From NCBI GenBank assembly GCA_017306155.1, contig JAFKJB010000011.1:62001-126000 (forward strand): DNA of 64,000 nt, read 5' to 3'. Both the position numbers and the translations under genes were made by a program. Below the pieces are notes generated by a model. The model saw only the letters and a list, made by a program, of their open reading frames with translations. It made no database searches and was not told the DNA's origin. Positions within the stretch are counted from its first letter, which is position 1, and each line of letters starts with the position of its first letter. Source of the stretch: Nitrosospira multiformis. GTDB taxonomy: Bacteria > Pseudomonadota > Gammaproteobacteria > Burkholderiales > Nitrosomonadaceae. Positions 45,505 to 56,765 of this stretch are shown one piece after another.

Positions 45505-45831
45505 GGCAAATCCTTGTGTTTGATGAGTTGGATGTGTTGATGTATTCGGTGTATTCAGGGGAGGAAGAGCCATGGCAGAGGCCGTATGCCCCGTCCGCAA
45601 GCGGCGCCCGGCAAACGGTACCGGGCAGACGGCCCCCGGCAAATGCCAGGTGGCCCAGGAACCATCGCATTCCTCCTGAATATGCGCTCTCATTCTAGGA
45701 ATGTCCCCGGAACCCTGTCCATCGTACCGAAGTACAGGGACTGGTCAGCGAAGGGACGCTGCAAGGCTCCGCAAGGTTGAGTAATCGCCTTGTCAAGCAG
45801 ATGGAGTTCTTCTTTTATCTTGCTTATCCAC
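45505..45831. other. Intergenic, methyltransferase to groES
   Basis: Divergent region of 327 bases, GC-rich near the methyltransferase and AT-rich near groES. No gene is supported. The groESL promoter and operator follow at 45832-45886. A promoter for the methyltransferase/AAA pair should be here but none stands out. Confidence 0.4.
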
Positions 45832-45860
45832 TTGATATTCCGGGTAACAGGCCCTATTAT
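45832..45860 (+). promoter_or_regulatory. groESL promoter (sigma70-type)
   Basis: TTGATA at 45832-45837 and TATTAT at 45855-45860 with a 17-base spacer form a strong sigma70-like promoter. A sigma32-type reading (CTTGATATT and CCCTATTAT) overlaps it but its spacer is less typical. The CIRCE operator begins at the last base of the -10 box. Confidence 0.75.
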
Positions 45861-45886
45861 TAGCACTCGTTAGCGCCGAGTGCTAA
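45860..45886 (+). promoter_or_regulatory. CIRCE operator (HrcA binding site)
   Basis: TTAGCACTC at 45860-45868, nine bases, then GAGTGCTAA at 45878-45886: a perfect CIRCE element. It covers the expected transcription start of groESL. HrcA should therefore repress the operon under non-stress conditions. hrcA is not in the window. Confidence 0.95.
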
Positions 45887-45975
45887 CAGTTTGGATAAGG
45901 CTCGGGAAACCGCATTCGCGGAAATCCCGGAGGATTTCATTCGTTTTAATTTTTTAAAACACAGGAGAAGAAAAC

Positions 45976-46266
45976 ATGCAGATTCGTCCCTTACACGACC
46001 GCGTCATCGTCAAGCGGCTGGAAGAAGAACGCAAGACCGCATCCGGTATTGTCATTCCTGACAGCGCCGCGGAGAAACCGGATCAGGGCGAAATTGTCGC
46101 CGTGGGCAAAGGCAAGGTCGGCGATGACGGCAACGTCCGCCCGCTGGAAGTGAAAGTCGGCGATAAGGTATTGTTCGGCAAGTATTCCGGGCAGACCGTG
46201 AAGATAGCGGGAGAAGAACTTCTGGTGATGCGCGAAGAAGACATCATGGGCGTTGTTGAAGGTTAA
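45976..46266 (+). CDS. groES: Co-chaperonin GroES
   Basis: This 96-residue protein caps the GroEL ring. The conserved N-terminus [16 protein letters not shown], the mobile loop [16 protein letters not shown], and the end [16 protein letters not shown] are as expected. AGGAGAAG precedes the ATG. groEL follows 52 bases downstream, with its own GGAGAAA site. Confidence 0.98.
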   Translation: MQIRPLHDRVIVKRLEEERKTASGIVIPDSAAEKPDQGEIVAVGKGKVGDDGNVRPLEVKVGDKVLFGKYSGQTVKIAGEELLVMREEDIMGVVEG

Positions 46267-46306
46267 TTTTCGCAAGGCGTCTTGCACAATATTTTCTGGA
46301 AATTAG

Positions 46307-47977
<1,671 letters not shown>

Positions 47978-48022
47978 GTTTGCCCGCACCGGCTGCACCG
48001 ATTGTGCGATAAGCTGTGCAAT

Positions 48023-48050
48023 AAAAAACCCCGCGGCTGCGGGGTTTTTT
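48023..48050 (+). terminator. Rho-independent terminator of groESL
   Basis: AAAAAACCCCGC-GGCT-GCGGGGTTTTTT: a GC-rich stem with flanking A and T runs, 46 bases after the groEL stop. The symmetric A/T tracts make it able to act in both directions. Confidence 0.95.
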
Positions 48051-48270
48051 ATGAGCGGAAACCGTGCGTCCGGCAGTATTCATCCATGGATATTCCCGCT
48101 GCGGAAATCCATCCGGGCAATCCACAATCCATATCGGCGGGTTATTACCGTTGATTAAACAGGTTTTGTCCGGAGGAACGCAGCGACAAGTGCGATTGAT
48201 GAGATAATGCCCTTTTTTGCTTCAACGCTGATTCGGCGATGACAAATTATCGCCTTTTTAATGACTTATC

Positions 48271-49110
48271 ATGACTCCAGACCAGTATTGCCAGGAAAAA
48301 GCTGTTCAAAGCGGTTCGAGCTTCTACTACAGCTTTCTCTATCTGCCTCCCGAGAGGCGTCGTGCCATTACTGCCCTCTACGCTTTTTGCCGGGAGGTGG
48401 ATGATGTCGTGGATGAGTGTACGGATGCGTCAGTAGCGCGAGCAAAGCTTGCATGGTGGCGGCAGGAAGTTGCCGCGATCTTCGCTGCGGACGGCAAGCC
48501 CAGCCATCCTGTGGCCCTGGCACTGGCCAGCGTGGCGAGCACGTTCAATCTGACCGCAGGCCGCCTGAACGAGATCATAGACGGCATGGAAATGGATCTT
48601 GACTATAACCGCTACGCGGATTTCGATACGCTTCGGCACTACTGTTACCACGTGGCAAGCGTGGTGGGATTATGCTCCGCCGGGATATTCGGCTATCGCA
48701 ATCCGAAAACGCTCGAATATGCCCAGGATCTCGGGCTTGCGTTCCAGCTCACCAATATCATACGCGACGTGGGCGAGGATGCCCGGCGCGACCGTATTTA
48801 TCTGCCCCAGGACGAACTCGCGCGCTTCGGGGTGAGCAATGAGGATATACTCCAGTCGCGCGAAACGGACAATTTCAGGCGTTTGATCGAATTTCAGATC
48901 GAGCGGGCGGAAAGTTATTATGCGAGCGCTTTTGCGGCACTGCCGGGGGAGGATCGCAAAAGCCAGCGCTCCGGGATCATCATGGCTGCGATCTATCAGG
49001 CCCTGCTGAAGGAGATCAGGGCCGACGGATGTCAGGTGATGCGGCAGCGAATAAGCCTGACGCCGCTGCGCAAGCTCTGGATGGCGTGGAAAACCTGGAT
49101 GAAAGGGTGA
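48271..49110 (+). CDS. hpnD: Presqualene diphosphate synthase
   Basis: This 279-residue squalene/phytoene-synthase-type enzyme joins two farnesyl diphosphates for hopanoid synthesis. The first Asp-rich motif is REVDDVVDE near residue 45, the second is NIIRDVGEDARRDRIY near residue 165. The starting block GSSFYYSFLYLPPERR is typical for HpnD. The other hpn genes are not in the window. Phytoene synthase is the main alternative; the motif set and the betaproteobacterial context favour HpnD. A long leader of 290 bases precedes it after the groESL terminator. Confidence 0.88.
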   Translation: MTPDQYCQEKAVQSGSSFYYSFLYLPPERRRAITALYAFCREVDDVVDECTDASVARAKLAWWRQEVAAIFAADGKPSHPVALALASVASTFNLTAGRLNEIIDGMEMDLDYNRYADFDTLRHYCYHVASVVGLCSAGIFGYRNPKTLEYAQDLGLAFQLTNIIRDVGEDARRDRIYLPQDELARFGVSNEDILQSRETDNFRRLIEFQIERAESYYASAFAALPGEDRKSQRSGIIMAAIYQALLKEIRADGCQVMRQRISLTPLRKLWMAWKTWMKG

Positions 49111-49243
49111 AGCACATTGCTCCCGCGCTACCCAAAGGCTGCTGCCCAAAGATTGCTACAAAGGCACTTCCCCGGAGCCTGCGTTGCTGTAAACCGGCAG
49201 CAATCACTTAACGGAAACTCGTTTCCAGCCGTAAATATCATTC

Positions 49244-49990
49244 ATGAACGATTTGAAAAACTACATTGCACCGGGCGACCTGCTGAAGGATCGCGTGATC
49301 CTGGTTACCGGGGCCGGCCAGGGTATCGGTCGAGCGGCCGCGCTGACATATGCCGCCCATGGCGCCACGGTTATCCTGCACGGGCGAAACGTGAAGAAAC
49401 TGGAAAGCGTCTATGACGAAATCGAGGCGGAAGGCGGGGCTCAGCCGTCGATTTTTCCGCTGGATCTGGAAAAAGCGGGGGACAAGGATTTTGCCGCTAT
49501 CGCCCATGCCATTAAATTGCAGTTGGGCAGGCTGGATGGGATTCTGCACAATGCGGCGTTATTATTCAACCTGACGCCGCTGGAGACCCAGACGCTGGAA
49601 GAATGGCTCGCCCTGCTGCGTGTCAACCTCATTGCGCCGTTTGCCCTGACCCGTGCCTGCCTCCCGCTGCTGAAAGCTTCTCCTGATGCAAGTGTCATTA
49701 TGACATCCGATACGCACGGGCATGTTCCCGCCGCCTACTGGGGTGGTTTTGCGGTAGCCAAGGCCGGAGTGGAGGCGCTGGTCAAGATCCAGGCGCAGGA
49801 ATGGGAGATCCTTCCCGCTCTGCGTATCAATGCCTTGATTCCGGGACCTGTACACACACCGCAGCGAACCAGGACGCATCCGGGTGAAGTCAAGCAGAGT
49901 TTGCGCCAGCCGCAGGAACTGATGTCCTGCTATTTGTATCTCATCGGTCCTGACAGCAAAGCGGTCAGTGGCAAAACGATATTCTGCTAG
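49244..49990 (+). CDS. SDR-family oxidoreductase (YciK-like), atypical active site
   Basis: This 248-residue protein is a Rossmann-fold short-chain dehydrogenase. The cofactor motif VTGAGQGIGRA is near residue 24 and HNAALL near residue 101. The overall sequence resembles YciK proteins (LKDRVILVTGAG, RLDGILHNA, RINALIPGPVHTPQR). The catalytic YxxxK motif is altered: the segment reads GGFAVAK, so the Tyr position is Phe169, with Lys173 retained. The Ser region is TSDTHG rather than a Ser triad. It may lack redox activity or use another residue. It lies 134 bases after hpnD. Confidence 0.85.
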   Translation: MNDLKNYIAPGDLLKDRVILVTGAGQGIGRAAALTYAAHGATVILHGRNVKKLESVYDEIEAEGGAQPSIFPLDLEKAGDKDFAAIAHAIKLQLGRLDGILHNAALLFNLTPLETQTLEEWLALLRVNLIAPFALTRACLPLLKASPDASVIMTSDTHGHVPAAYWGGFAVAKAGVEALVKIQAQEWEILPALRINALIPGPVHTPQRTRTHPGEVKQSLRQPQELMSCYLYLIGPDSKAVSGKTIFC

Positions 49991-50074
49991 TTCGTCACTG
50001 CACATCGCAGCGCTGTTCTTCGCCGCGGCCGAATTTGCCGCAGGCGCATGGCTGCTGTCTCTGGGAGAAACGAG

Positions 50075-50080
50075 TATAAT
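50075..50080 (+). promoter_or_regulatory. -10 box upstream of tRNA-Leu
   Basis: A perfect TATAAT lies 28 bases before the mature tRNA-Leu 5' end. The -35 region is not conserved. It is a plausible promoter for the tRNA. Confidence 0.5.
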
Positions 50081-50107
50081 CGTGGCCAAGTCCGGAATGA
50101 AAAGCCT

Positions 50108-50192
<85 letters not shown>

Positions 50193-50286
50193 GGGATGGT
50201 AAACAGGTCTGAGCGATGCGTTTTGATCGCTATCGGTTTCCCTGGCCCTTCATGGTAAATAATGTTGTCAATCTTCAGGAAATTTA

Positions 50287-51594
50287 ATGCAGACAAATGT
50301 TGAAAACATTGGTGCGCTCGAGCGCCGCCTTAACGTTTCAGTTCCTCAGGAGAAAATCGAAACGGAAGTCGAAAACCGCTTGAAGCGACTGGCGCGAACA
50401 GCGAAATTTCACGGGTTCAGACCGGGCAAGGTGCCCTTGAAGATTGTGGCACAGCAATATGGTCCGCAGGTTCGGCAGGAGGTCATGGAAGATGTGCTGA
50501 AAAAGAATTTCAGCGAGGCCGTGCGCGAAAATAACCTGCGGGTGGCGGGCTATCCGCGCTTCGAATCCAGGCAGGCAGAAAGCGATACCGCTCAGGTTGA
50601 ATTCAGTGCCACATTTGAGGTCTATCCAGATATCACGCTCGGCGATCCTGGCGGTGCGCATATTGAACGTCCGGTAGTGGAGGTTACTCCTGCCGATGTG
50701 GATAAGACACTGGAGGTATTGCGCAAGCAACGCATCGAGTTTGAACCTGCGGACCGGCCGGCCCGGACGGGCGATCGAATCAACATCGACTATCGTGGCT
50801 TGATCGACGGCGCCGAGTTTGCGGGTGGCAAGGCTGAAGATTTCAGCCTGGTGCTGGGCGAGGGGAGACTTCTCAAGGACTTCGAAGAACCGTTGCCCGG
50901 CATGAGCCCGGGCCAGAGCAAAACATTTGAAGTTGCCTTTCCATCAGACTATCATGGAAAGGAGGTCGCAGGGAAAACGGCTGTATTCGAAGTGAAGCTC
51001 AATGGAGTGGAATCTTCGAAACTGCCGGAAGTGAATGCCGATTTCGCCGCTTCGCTCGGGATTGCCGGGGGCGATGTTGAAAAGATGCGCAGTGAAATCC
51101 AGGCGAATCTCGAGCGCGAGGCAGCCAAACGCGTAAACGCGAGGCTCAAGGAGCAGGTAATGCAGGTACTTCTCGATACGACCAGTAACGCTGAACCTCC
51201 CAAAGCGCTGGTGGAAATGGAACTGGAGCGCCTGATGGAGGATGCCCGCAATGATTTCGCTTCACGCGGCATGGATACAAAAAACTTCTCCCTGCCGCAC
51301 GATATGCTCCAGGAGCGGGCGCAGCATCGGGTAAAGCTGGGCCTGATTCTGGGGGAACTGGTAAAAACGCACAACCTGCACCCCAAACCGGAGCAGGTGC
51401 GCGCGGTAGTGGAAGATCTCGCGCAAGCCTACGAAAATCCGGCCGAAGTGGTCAGCTGGCATTATGCCGCGCCGGAACGGCTGAGGGAAGCTGAATCGGC
51501 GGCGCTGGAGGATAACGTGGTGAGATGGGTGCTGGAGAAGGCGGTCGTGACCGGCAAACCGATGCCGCTGGATGAATTGATGGGAAGATCATAA
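50287..51594 (+). CDS. tig: Trigger factor
   Basis: This 435-residue chaperone and peptidyl-prolyl isomerase binds the ribosomal exit tunnel. The ribosome-binding signature FRPGKVP is at residues 44-50. The PPIase (FKBP-like) domain lies at about residues 160-245, with [17 protein letters not shown]. The C-terminal arm completes the chaperone. It is followed after 2 bases by clpP, the usual tig-clpP-clpX-lon order. Confidence 0.97.
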   Translation: MQTNVENIGALERRLNVSVPQEKIETEVENRLKRLARTAKFHGFRPGKVPLKIVAQQYGPQVRQEVMEDVLKKNFSEAVRENNLRVAGYPRFESRQAESDTAQVEFSATFEVYPDITLGDPGGAHIERPVVEVTPADVDKTLEVLRKQRIEFEPADRPARTGDRINIDYRGLIDGAEFAGGKAEDFSLVLGEGRLLKDFEEPLPGMSPGQSKTFEVAFPSDYHGKEVAGKTAVFEVKLNGVESSKLPEVNADFAASLGIAGGDVEKMRSEIQANLEREAAKRVNARLKEQVMQVLLDTTSNAEPPKALVEMELERLMEDARNDFASRGMDTKNFSLPHDMLQERAQHRVKLGLILGELVKTHNLHPKPEQVRAVVEDLAQAYENPAEVVSWHYAAPERLREAESAALEDNVVRWVLEKAVVTGKPMPLDELMGRS

Positions 51595-51596
51595 AC

Positions 51597-52238
51597 ATGC
51601 AACGATTCGAGTGGATGCAGCATAATCCTGAGCCCCAGGGTCTGGGCCTGATCCCGATGGTGATCGAAACCAGCGGACGGGGAGAGCGCGCCTACGATAT
51701 TTATTCCCGGCTGCTGCGGGAGCGGGTCATATTTCTTGTGGGGCCCGTTACCGAAGCATCTGCCAACCTGATTGTCGCGCAACTCCTGTTTCTCGAATCG
51801 GAAAATGCCGACAAGGACATTCACTTTTACATAAATTCGCCCGGTGGACTGGTTTCCGCGGGAATGGCGGTTTACGATACCATGCAGTTTATCAAGCCCG
51901 ACGTCAGCACGCTTTGCATAGGACAGGCGGCCAGCATGGGATCGCTGCTTCTGGCAGCCGGAGCGAAAGGGAAACGGTTTTGCCTGCCCAACTCGCGCGT
52001 GATGATTCACCAGCCGCTGGGAGGATTCCAGGGGCAGGCCTCCGATATCGAGATCCATGCCCGGGAGATCCTGTATCTGAAGAACCGATTGAATGAGCTA
52101 CTGTCAAAACACACCGGTCAGAGTATGGAAACCATTGAAAGAGATACCGACCGGGATAACTTTCTGGGTGCGGAGGACTCGGTGAAATATGGCCTGGTGG
52201 ATGCTGTGCTGACTTCGAGGGGAGAGGGTGCCGGTTGA
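51597..52238 (+). CDS. clpP: ATP-dependent Clp protease proteolytic subunit
   Basis: This 213-residue serine peptidase forms the tetradecameric ClpP chamber. The nucleophile Ser113 is in [10 protein letters not shown] and His138 is in MIHQPLGG; the Asp lies in the region [12 protein letters not shown]. ClpX, encoded next, supplies unfolded substrates. Confidence 0.97.
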   Translation: MQRFEWMQHNPEPQGLGLIPMVIETSGRGERAYDIYSRLLRERVIFLVGPVTEASANLIVAQLLFLESENADKDIHFYINSPGGLVSAGMAVYDTMQFIKPDVSTLCIGQAASMGSLLLAAGAKGKRFCLPNSRVMIHQPLGGFQGQASDIEIHAREILYLKNRLNELLSKHTGQSMETIERDTDRDNFLGAEDSVKYGLVDAVLTSRGEGAG

Positions 52239-52304
52239 AGTTTGACTCGGGAGAGCTTGTAATCAGTCACGAGCCATTTGGCTCGGATAATGCGGGATAA
52301 AACT

Positions 52305-53582
52305 ATGTCAGAGAAAACTGGCGGAGAAAAACTGCTTTATTGTTCTTTTTGTGGCAAGAGTCAGCATGAGGTAAAGAAGCTGATCGCCGGTCCTTCGGTG
52401 TTCATATGCGACGAATGTATCGAGTTGTGCAACGATATCATTCGCGAGGAAATACAGGGCGTGGAGGCGGCCAAGCTCGCAAAGTCGGACCTGCCTGTTC
52501 CCCATGAAATTCGACAGATCCTGGATCAATACGTGATCGGCCAGGAGCAGGCGAAGAAAATTCTGTCGGTAGCGGTTTATAATCACTACAAGCGCCTGAG
52601 AACCCTCGCGAAATCCGCTGATCCGGATGAGATCGAGCTCGCGAAGAGCAACATTCTGCTGATCGGCCCCACGGGCTCCGGCAAGACGCTGCTTGCCCAG
52701 ACGCTGGCGCGTCTGCTGGATGTCCCTTTTGTCATGGCGGACGCGACCACGCTGACCGAGGCGGGTTATGTCGGCGAGGATGTTGAAAACATCATCCAGA
52801 AACTGCTTCAGAAATGTAACTATGACGCGGAAAAGGCACAGCAAGGCATTGTCTACATAGACGAAATCGACAAGATTTCGCGTAAATCGGATAACCCGTC
52901 CATCACGCGCGATGTCTCGGGCGAGGGTGTGCAGCAGGCACTGCTCAAGCTGATCGAGGGCACGGTCGCGTCCGTGCCGCCGCAGGGAGGGAGAAAGCAT
53001 CCCAACCAGGAGTTCGTGCAGGTAGATACCACCAATATTCTTTTCATTTGCGGAGGCGCTTTTGATGGCCTGGAGAAGATCATACGCGCGCGCTCGGAGA
53101 AGGGCGGGATAGGTTTCAGCGCCAGTGTAAGAAGCCAGGATAACCGCAAGGATTTTGGCGCCGTGCTGCGCGGCGTCGAGCCCGAGGATCTGGTCAAATA
53201 TGGCCTGATTCCGGAATTCGTCGGCCGGTTGCCTGTCGTTGCAACCCTTGAAGAACTCGATGAGACCGCGTTGATTCAAATTCTGACCGAGCCCAAGAAT
53301 GCGCTCATCAAGCAGTATCAGAAAATGTTTCACATGGAAGGGGGCATCGATCTCGAGTTCCGGGAGCAGGCTCTCAAAGCGATTGCCCGCAAGGCGCTGG
53401 TGCGAAAGACCGGTGCGCGAGGTTTGCGCTCCATTCTTGAGGCTGCGCTGCTGGATACGATGTTTGATCTGCCGTCACTGGAGAATGTTGCCAAAGTGGT
53501 GATCGACCATGGCTCCGTCAATGGGGATATCAAACCCATTCTGATCTATTCGGACAAACCGAAAGTGGCGAAGAGTTGCTAG
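52305..53582 (+). CDS. clpX: ATP-dependent Clp protease ATP-binding subunit ClpX
   Basis: This 425-residue AAA+ unfoldase is given the ATG at 52305 (MSEKTGGEK), the family start; an earlier ATG at 52278 adds nine residues. The N-terminal zinc-binding domain has CSFCGKSQ and CDECIELC. Walker A is [14 protein letters not shown], the pore loop region includes [11 protein letters not shown], and Walker B is [10 protein letters not shown]. Sensor and C-terminal motifs are present ([10 protein letters not shown]). It works with ClpP just upstream. Confidence 0.98.
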   Translation: MSEKTGGEKLLYCSFCGKSQHEVKKLIAGPSVFICDECIELCNDIIREEIQGVEAAKLAKSDLPVPHEIRQILDQYVIGQEQAKKILSVAVYNHYKRLRTLAKSADPDEIELAKSNILLIGPTGSGKTLLAQTLARLLDVPFVMADATTLTEAGYVGEDVENIIQKLLQKCNYDAEKAQQGIVYIDEIDKISRKSDNPSITRDVSGEGVQQALLKLIEGTVASVPPQGGRKHPNQEFVQVDTTNILFICGGAFDGLEKIIRARSEKGGIGFSASVRSQDNRKDFGAVLRGVEPEDLVKYGLIPEFVGRLPVVATLEELDETALIQILTEPKNALIKQYQKMFHMEGGIDLEFREQALKAIARKALVRKTGARGLRSILEAALLDTMFDLPSLENVAKVVIDHGSVNGDIKPILIYSDKPKVAKSC

Positions 53583-53674
53583 TCCGGGTTTCGTGTTTCG
53601 ACATTGCCGTCGTTGCCTTGAATTTCTTTACGGCGTCCCCATAACTATCGTTTGTTTCTTATAGGTGAGCCGAT

Positions 53675-56086
53675 ATGTCCTCTCCCATGAACGATCAAAA
53701 CCAGATTTCATTACCTTTGTTGCCATTGCGCGATGTGGTGGTTTTTCCGCACATGGTGATTCCCCTGTTTGTCGGCCGGCCCAAGTCCATCAAGGCGCTG
53801 GAAATCGCGATGGAATCCGGCAAGAGCATTTTGCTTGTGGCGCAGAAATTCGCAGCCAAGGACGAGCCCGCGCCCGAAGATCTCTACGGGGTATGCAGCG
53901 TCGCAAACCTGCTGCAAATGCTCAAGCTGCCGGATGGTACCGTGAAAGTACTGGTGGAAGGCGGGCGCCGCGCACGTATCATGAAAGTGGTTGACGACGG
54001 TACGTACTTCGCCGGTGAGGCGGCATTGCTGCCGCCCGATGCCGTGGATAACCATGAGGTCGAGGCGATGCGCCGCGCCATGCTGGCCCAGTTCGATCAG
54101 TACGTGAAGCTGAACAAGAAGATTCCTCCGGAGATCCTGACTTCGCTCAGCGGCATAGACGAAGCAGGCCGCCTGGCTGATACCATCGCCGCGCACCTGC
54201 CTTTGAAGCTTGAGCAGAAGCAGGAAGTACTGGAAATTTTCGATGTGCCGAAGCGCCTGGAGCATCTGCTCGGTCTGCTGGAAACCGAGCTTGACATACT
54301 TCAGGTGGAAAAGCGTATTCGGGGCCGTGTAAAGCGGCAGATGGAAAAAAGCCAGCGGGACTACTATCTCAACGAGCAGGTGAAGGCCATCCAGAAGGAA
54401 CTGGGTGAAGGCGAGGAAGGCGCTGATCTGGAAGAGATGGACAAGAAGATCAAAAGTGCCCAGATGTCGAAGGAGGCGCGCGCCAAGGCGGAATCGGAGT
54501 TGAAAAAACTGCGGCTGATGTCGCCCATGTCGGCTGAAGCCACTGTGGTGCGTAATTATATCGATGCGCTGGTGGCCCTGCCATGGAAGAAAAAAAGCAA
54601 GATAAGCAAAGACCTCAGCGTTGCGGAAGCCGTGCTCGAACAGGATCATTACGGCCTGGAAAAGGTCAAGGAACGGATTGTCGAATATCTGGCGGTACAG
54701 CAGCGGGTGGATAAGTTGAAAGCGCCCATCCTCTGCCTGGTGGGGCCGCCCGGAGTAGGGAAGACTTCATTGGGGCAATCGATCGCCCGGGCCACCAACC
54801 GGAAATTCGTCCGCATGTCGCTCGGCGGTGTGCGCGACGAAGCGGAGGTACGTGGTCATCGCCGCACCTATATCGGTTCCATGCCCGGCAAGATTCTGCA
54901 GAACATGGCGAAGGTGGGCGTGAAGAACCCCTTGTTCCTGCTCGACGAAGTGGACAAGATGGGCATGGATTTTCGCGGCGACCCCTCATCCGCACTCCTG
55001 GAAGTGCTGGATCCCGAGCAAAATAACTCGTTCGTCGATCACTACGTCGAGGTTGAGTATGATCTCTCGGACGTGATGTTCGTCGCGACCGCGAATACGT
55101 TGAACATCCCTGCGCCGCTGCTGGACCGCATGGAAGTAATCCGGCTGTCGGGCTACACGGAGGATGAAAAACTCAACATCGCGACACGTTATCTGTTGCC
55201 AAAACAGATGAAAAATCACGGCTTGAAGGAAAACGAGCTGACTGTTTCGGAGTCGGCCCTGCGGGATATCACGCGCTATTACACCCGCGAGGCGGGCGTG
55301 CGGGCGATGGAGCGCGAGATTTCCAAAATATGCCGTAAAGTGGTGAAGACGCTGCTGCTGAAGGGTGACCAGAAACGGATTACCGTCACCGGAAGGAATC
55401 TCGACAAATATCTTGGCGTAAGGCGTTACACCTATGGCGTCGCGGAGGAAAAGAACCAGATCGGGCAGGTGACAGGCCTTGCCTGGACCGAGGTCGGGGG
55501 GGAGTTGCTGACGATCGAGGCCGTCGTATTGCCGGGCAAGGGCAAATCCATCACGACCGGGAAACTGGGCGAGGTCATGCAGGAATCGGTCCAGGCTGCC
55601 CTGTCGGTGGTTCGCAGCCGGTCGAGGGCTCTGGGCATTGCGGATGATTTTTACCAGAAGAACGATATCCATATCCATCTGCCGGAAGGTGCGACACCGA
55701 AAGATGGTCCCAGTGCTGGTATAGGTATCTGCGTGGCGATGGTGTCGGCGTTGACGGGAATTCCGGCGCGCGCAACTGTCGCGATGACGGGTGAGATCAC
55801 GCTTCGCGGCGAGGTGCTGGCAATTGGCGGACTCAAGGAAAAACTGCTGGCAGCGCACCGCGGCGGCATAAAGACCGTGCTGATTCCCGAGGATAACGTC
55901 AAAGATCTGAACGAAATCCCGGAGAACATCAAAAACAGGCTGGATATCCATCCGGTCAAATGGATAGATCAGGTGCTGGATCTGGCTCTGGAATCCAAAC
56001 CAGAACCGCTTCCGGCTGCTCCTTCATCCGTTTCCGCTCCTGTTGCGGTGGAAGGCGATGCAACGCCGGCGGTCATCAAGCACTAG
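53675..56086 (+). CDS. lon: ATP-dependent protease Lon
   Basis: This 803-residue AAA+ serine protease degrades misfolded and regulatory proteins. The N-terminal substrate-binding domain starts LPLLPLRDVVVFPHMVIPL. The AAA module has Walker A VGPPGVGKTSLGQSIA near residue 355. The catalytic Ser680 is in PKDGPSAGIG and the Lys lies in GGLKEKLLAAHRGG. The C-terminal ~35 residues are a Pro/Ala-rich tail after the protease domain, not needed for catalysis in the family. hupB follows with its own promoter. Confidence 0.98.
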   Translation: MSSPMNDQNQISLPLLPLRDVVVFPHMVIPLFVGRPKSIKALEIAMESGKSILLVAQKFAAKDEPAPEDLYGVCSVANLLQMLKLPDGTVKVLVEGGRRARIMKVVDDGTYFAGEAALLPPDAVDNHEVEAMRRAMLAQFDQYVKLNKKIPPEILTSLSGIDEAGRLADTIAAHLPLKLEQKQEVLEIFDVPKRLEHLLGLLETELDILQVEKRIRGRVKRQMEKSQRDYYLNEQVKAIQKELGEGEEGADLEEMDKKIKSAQMSKEARAKAESELKKLRLMSPMSAEATVVRNYIDALVALPWKKKSKISKDLSVAEAVLEQDHYGLEKVKERIVEYLAVQQRVDKLKAPILCLVGPPGVGKTSLGQSIARATNRKFVRMSLGGVRDEAEVRGHRRTYIGSMPGKILQNMAKVGVKNPLFLLDEVDKMGMDFRGDPSSALLEVLDPEQNNSFVDHYVEVEYDLSDVMFVATANTLNIPAPLLDRMEVIRLSGYTEDEKLNIATRYLLPKQMKNHGLKENELTVSESALRDITRYYTREAGVRAMEREISKICRKVVKTLLLKGDQKRITVTGRNLDKYLGVRRYTYGVAEEKNQIGQVTGLAWTEVGGELLTIEAVVLPGKGKSITTGKLGEVMQESVQAALSVVRSRSRALGIADDFYQKNDIHIHLPEGATPKDGPSAGIGICVAMVSALTGIPARATVAMTGEITLRGEVLAIGGLKEKLLAAHRGGIKTVLIPEDNVKDLNEIPENIKNRLDIHPVKWIDQVLDLALESKPEPLPAAPSSVSAPVAVEGDATPAVIKH

Positions 56087-56175
56087 GTTTGTAAAGAGTC
56101 CGTATGCAGGAGTGACAGGGGGCTAATGACCTGCAAAGGTCTTATAAAGCGAAGCGGAAATATTTTTACAATGGC

Positions 56176-56204
56176 TTGACCACGCACAAGCCGCTTGATA
56201 TAAA
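56176..56204 (+). promoter_or_regulatory. hupB promoter
   Basis: TTGACC at 56176-56181 and TATAAA at 56199-56204 with a 17-base spacer, about 48 bases before the hupB start. This is a strong sigma70-like promoter and should also drive the downstream tRNA-Val and tRNA-Asp, up to the terminator at 56723. Confidence 0.7.
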
Positions 56205-56252
56205 ACGTTTGCAGGGTTTTTACTCTCTTAACAATAATGAAAGGGGAATTAC

Positions 56253-56525
56253 GTGAATAAAGCTGAACTCATCGATGCCATCGCGAAATCATCGGACATT
56301 TCCAAAGCTTCGGCGGGAAATGCACTGGATGGTGCGCTGGAAGCGATTAAAGCCGCTCTTAAGAAAGGCCAGACTGTGACACTGGTAGGATTCGGGACAT
56401 TCAAGGTAGGCACGCGTGCTGCCCGCACCGGCCGCAATCCCCGTACAGGCGATGCTATCACGATCGAAGCCACCAAGGTTCCTAAATTCATTGCTGGCAA
56501 GGCGCTCAAGGATGCAGTAAACTAG
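56253..56525 (+). CDS. hupB: DNA-binding protein HU-beta
   Basis: This 90-residue nucleoid protein bends DNA without sequence specificity. It starts at a GTG after AAAGGGGAATT. The family motifs [36 protein letters not shown] and the end [16 protein letters not shown] are complete. It lies between lon and two tRNA genes, a common betaproteobacterial order. Confidence 0.98.
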   Translation: MNKAELIDAIAKSSDISKASAGNALDGALEAIKAALKKGQTVTLVGFGTFKVGTRAARTGRNPRTGDAITIEATKVPKFIAGKALKDAVN

Positions 56526-56539
56526 CGGCTTATCGGCGG

Positions 56540-56615
56540 GGGTGCTTAGCTCAGTTGGTAGAGCGTCGCCCTTACAAGGCGAATGTCGGCGGTTCGACCC
56601 CGTCAGCACCCACCA
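56540..56615 (+). tRNA. tRNA-Val (anticodon UAC)
   Basis: A 76-base tRNA with acceptor GGGTGCT/AGCACCC, encoded CCA, anticodon loop CTTACAA (anticodon TAC). It lies 14 bases after the hupB stop, so it is probably cut from the hupB transcript. Confidence 0.96.
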
Positions 56616-56629
56616 GAGTCAGATTTACT

Positions 56630-56706
56630 GGAGTGGTAGTTCAGTTGGTTAGAATACCGGCCTGTCACGCCGGGGGTCGCGGGTTCGAGTCCCGTCCACT
56701 CCGCCA
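56630..56706 (+). tRNA. tRNA-Asp (anticodon GUC)
   Basis: A 77-base tRNA with acceptor GGAGTGG/CCACTCC, encoded CCA end, anticodon loop CTGTCAC (GTC). It lies 14 bases after tRNA-Val and before a strong terminator. Confidence 0.96.
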
Positions 56707-56722
56707 TATCTGGCTATATCAG

Positions 56723-56746
56723 GGCGAACGCGAGTTCGCCTTTTTT
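56723..56746 (+). terminator. Rho-independent terminator after tRNA-Asp
   Basis: Perfect 7-bp stem GGCGAAC-GCGA-GTTCGCC followed by TTTTTT. It closes the hupB-tRNA unit. The next gene, ppiD, begins just 19 bases later. Confidence 0.93.
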
Positions 56747-56765
56747 ATTCGTTTTCCGTCATTCA

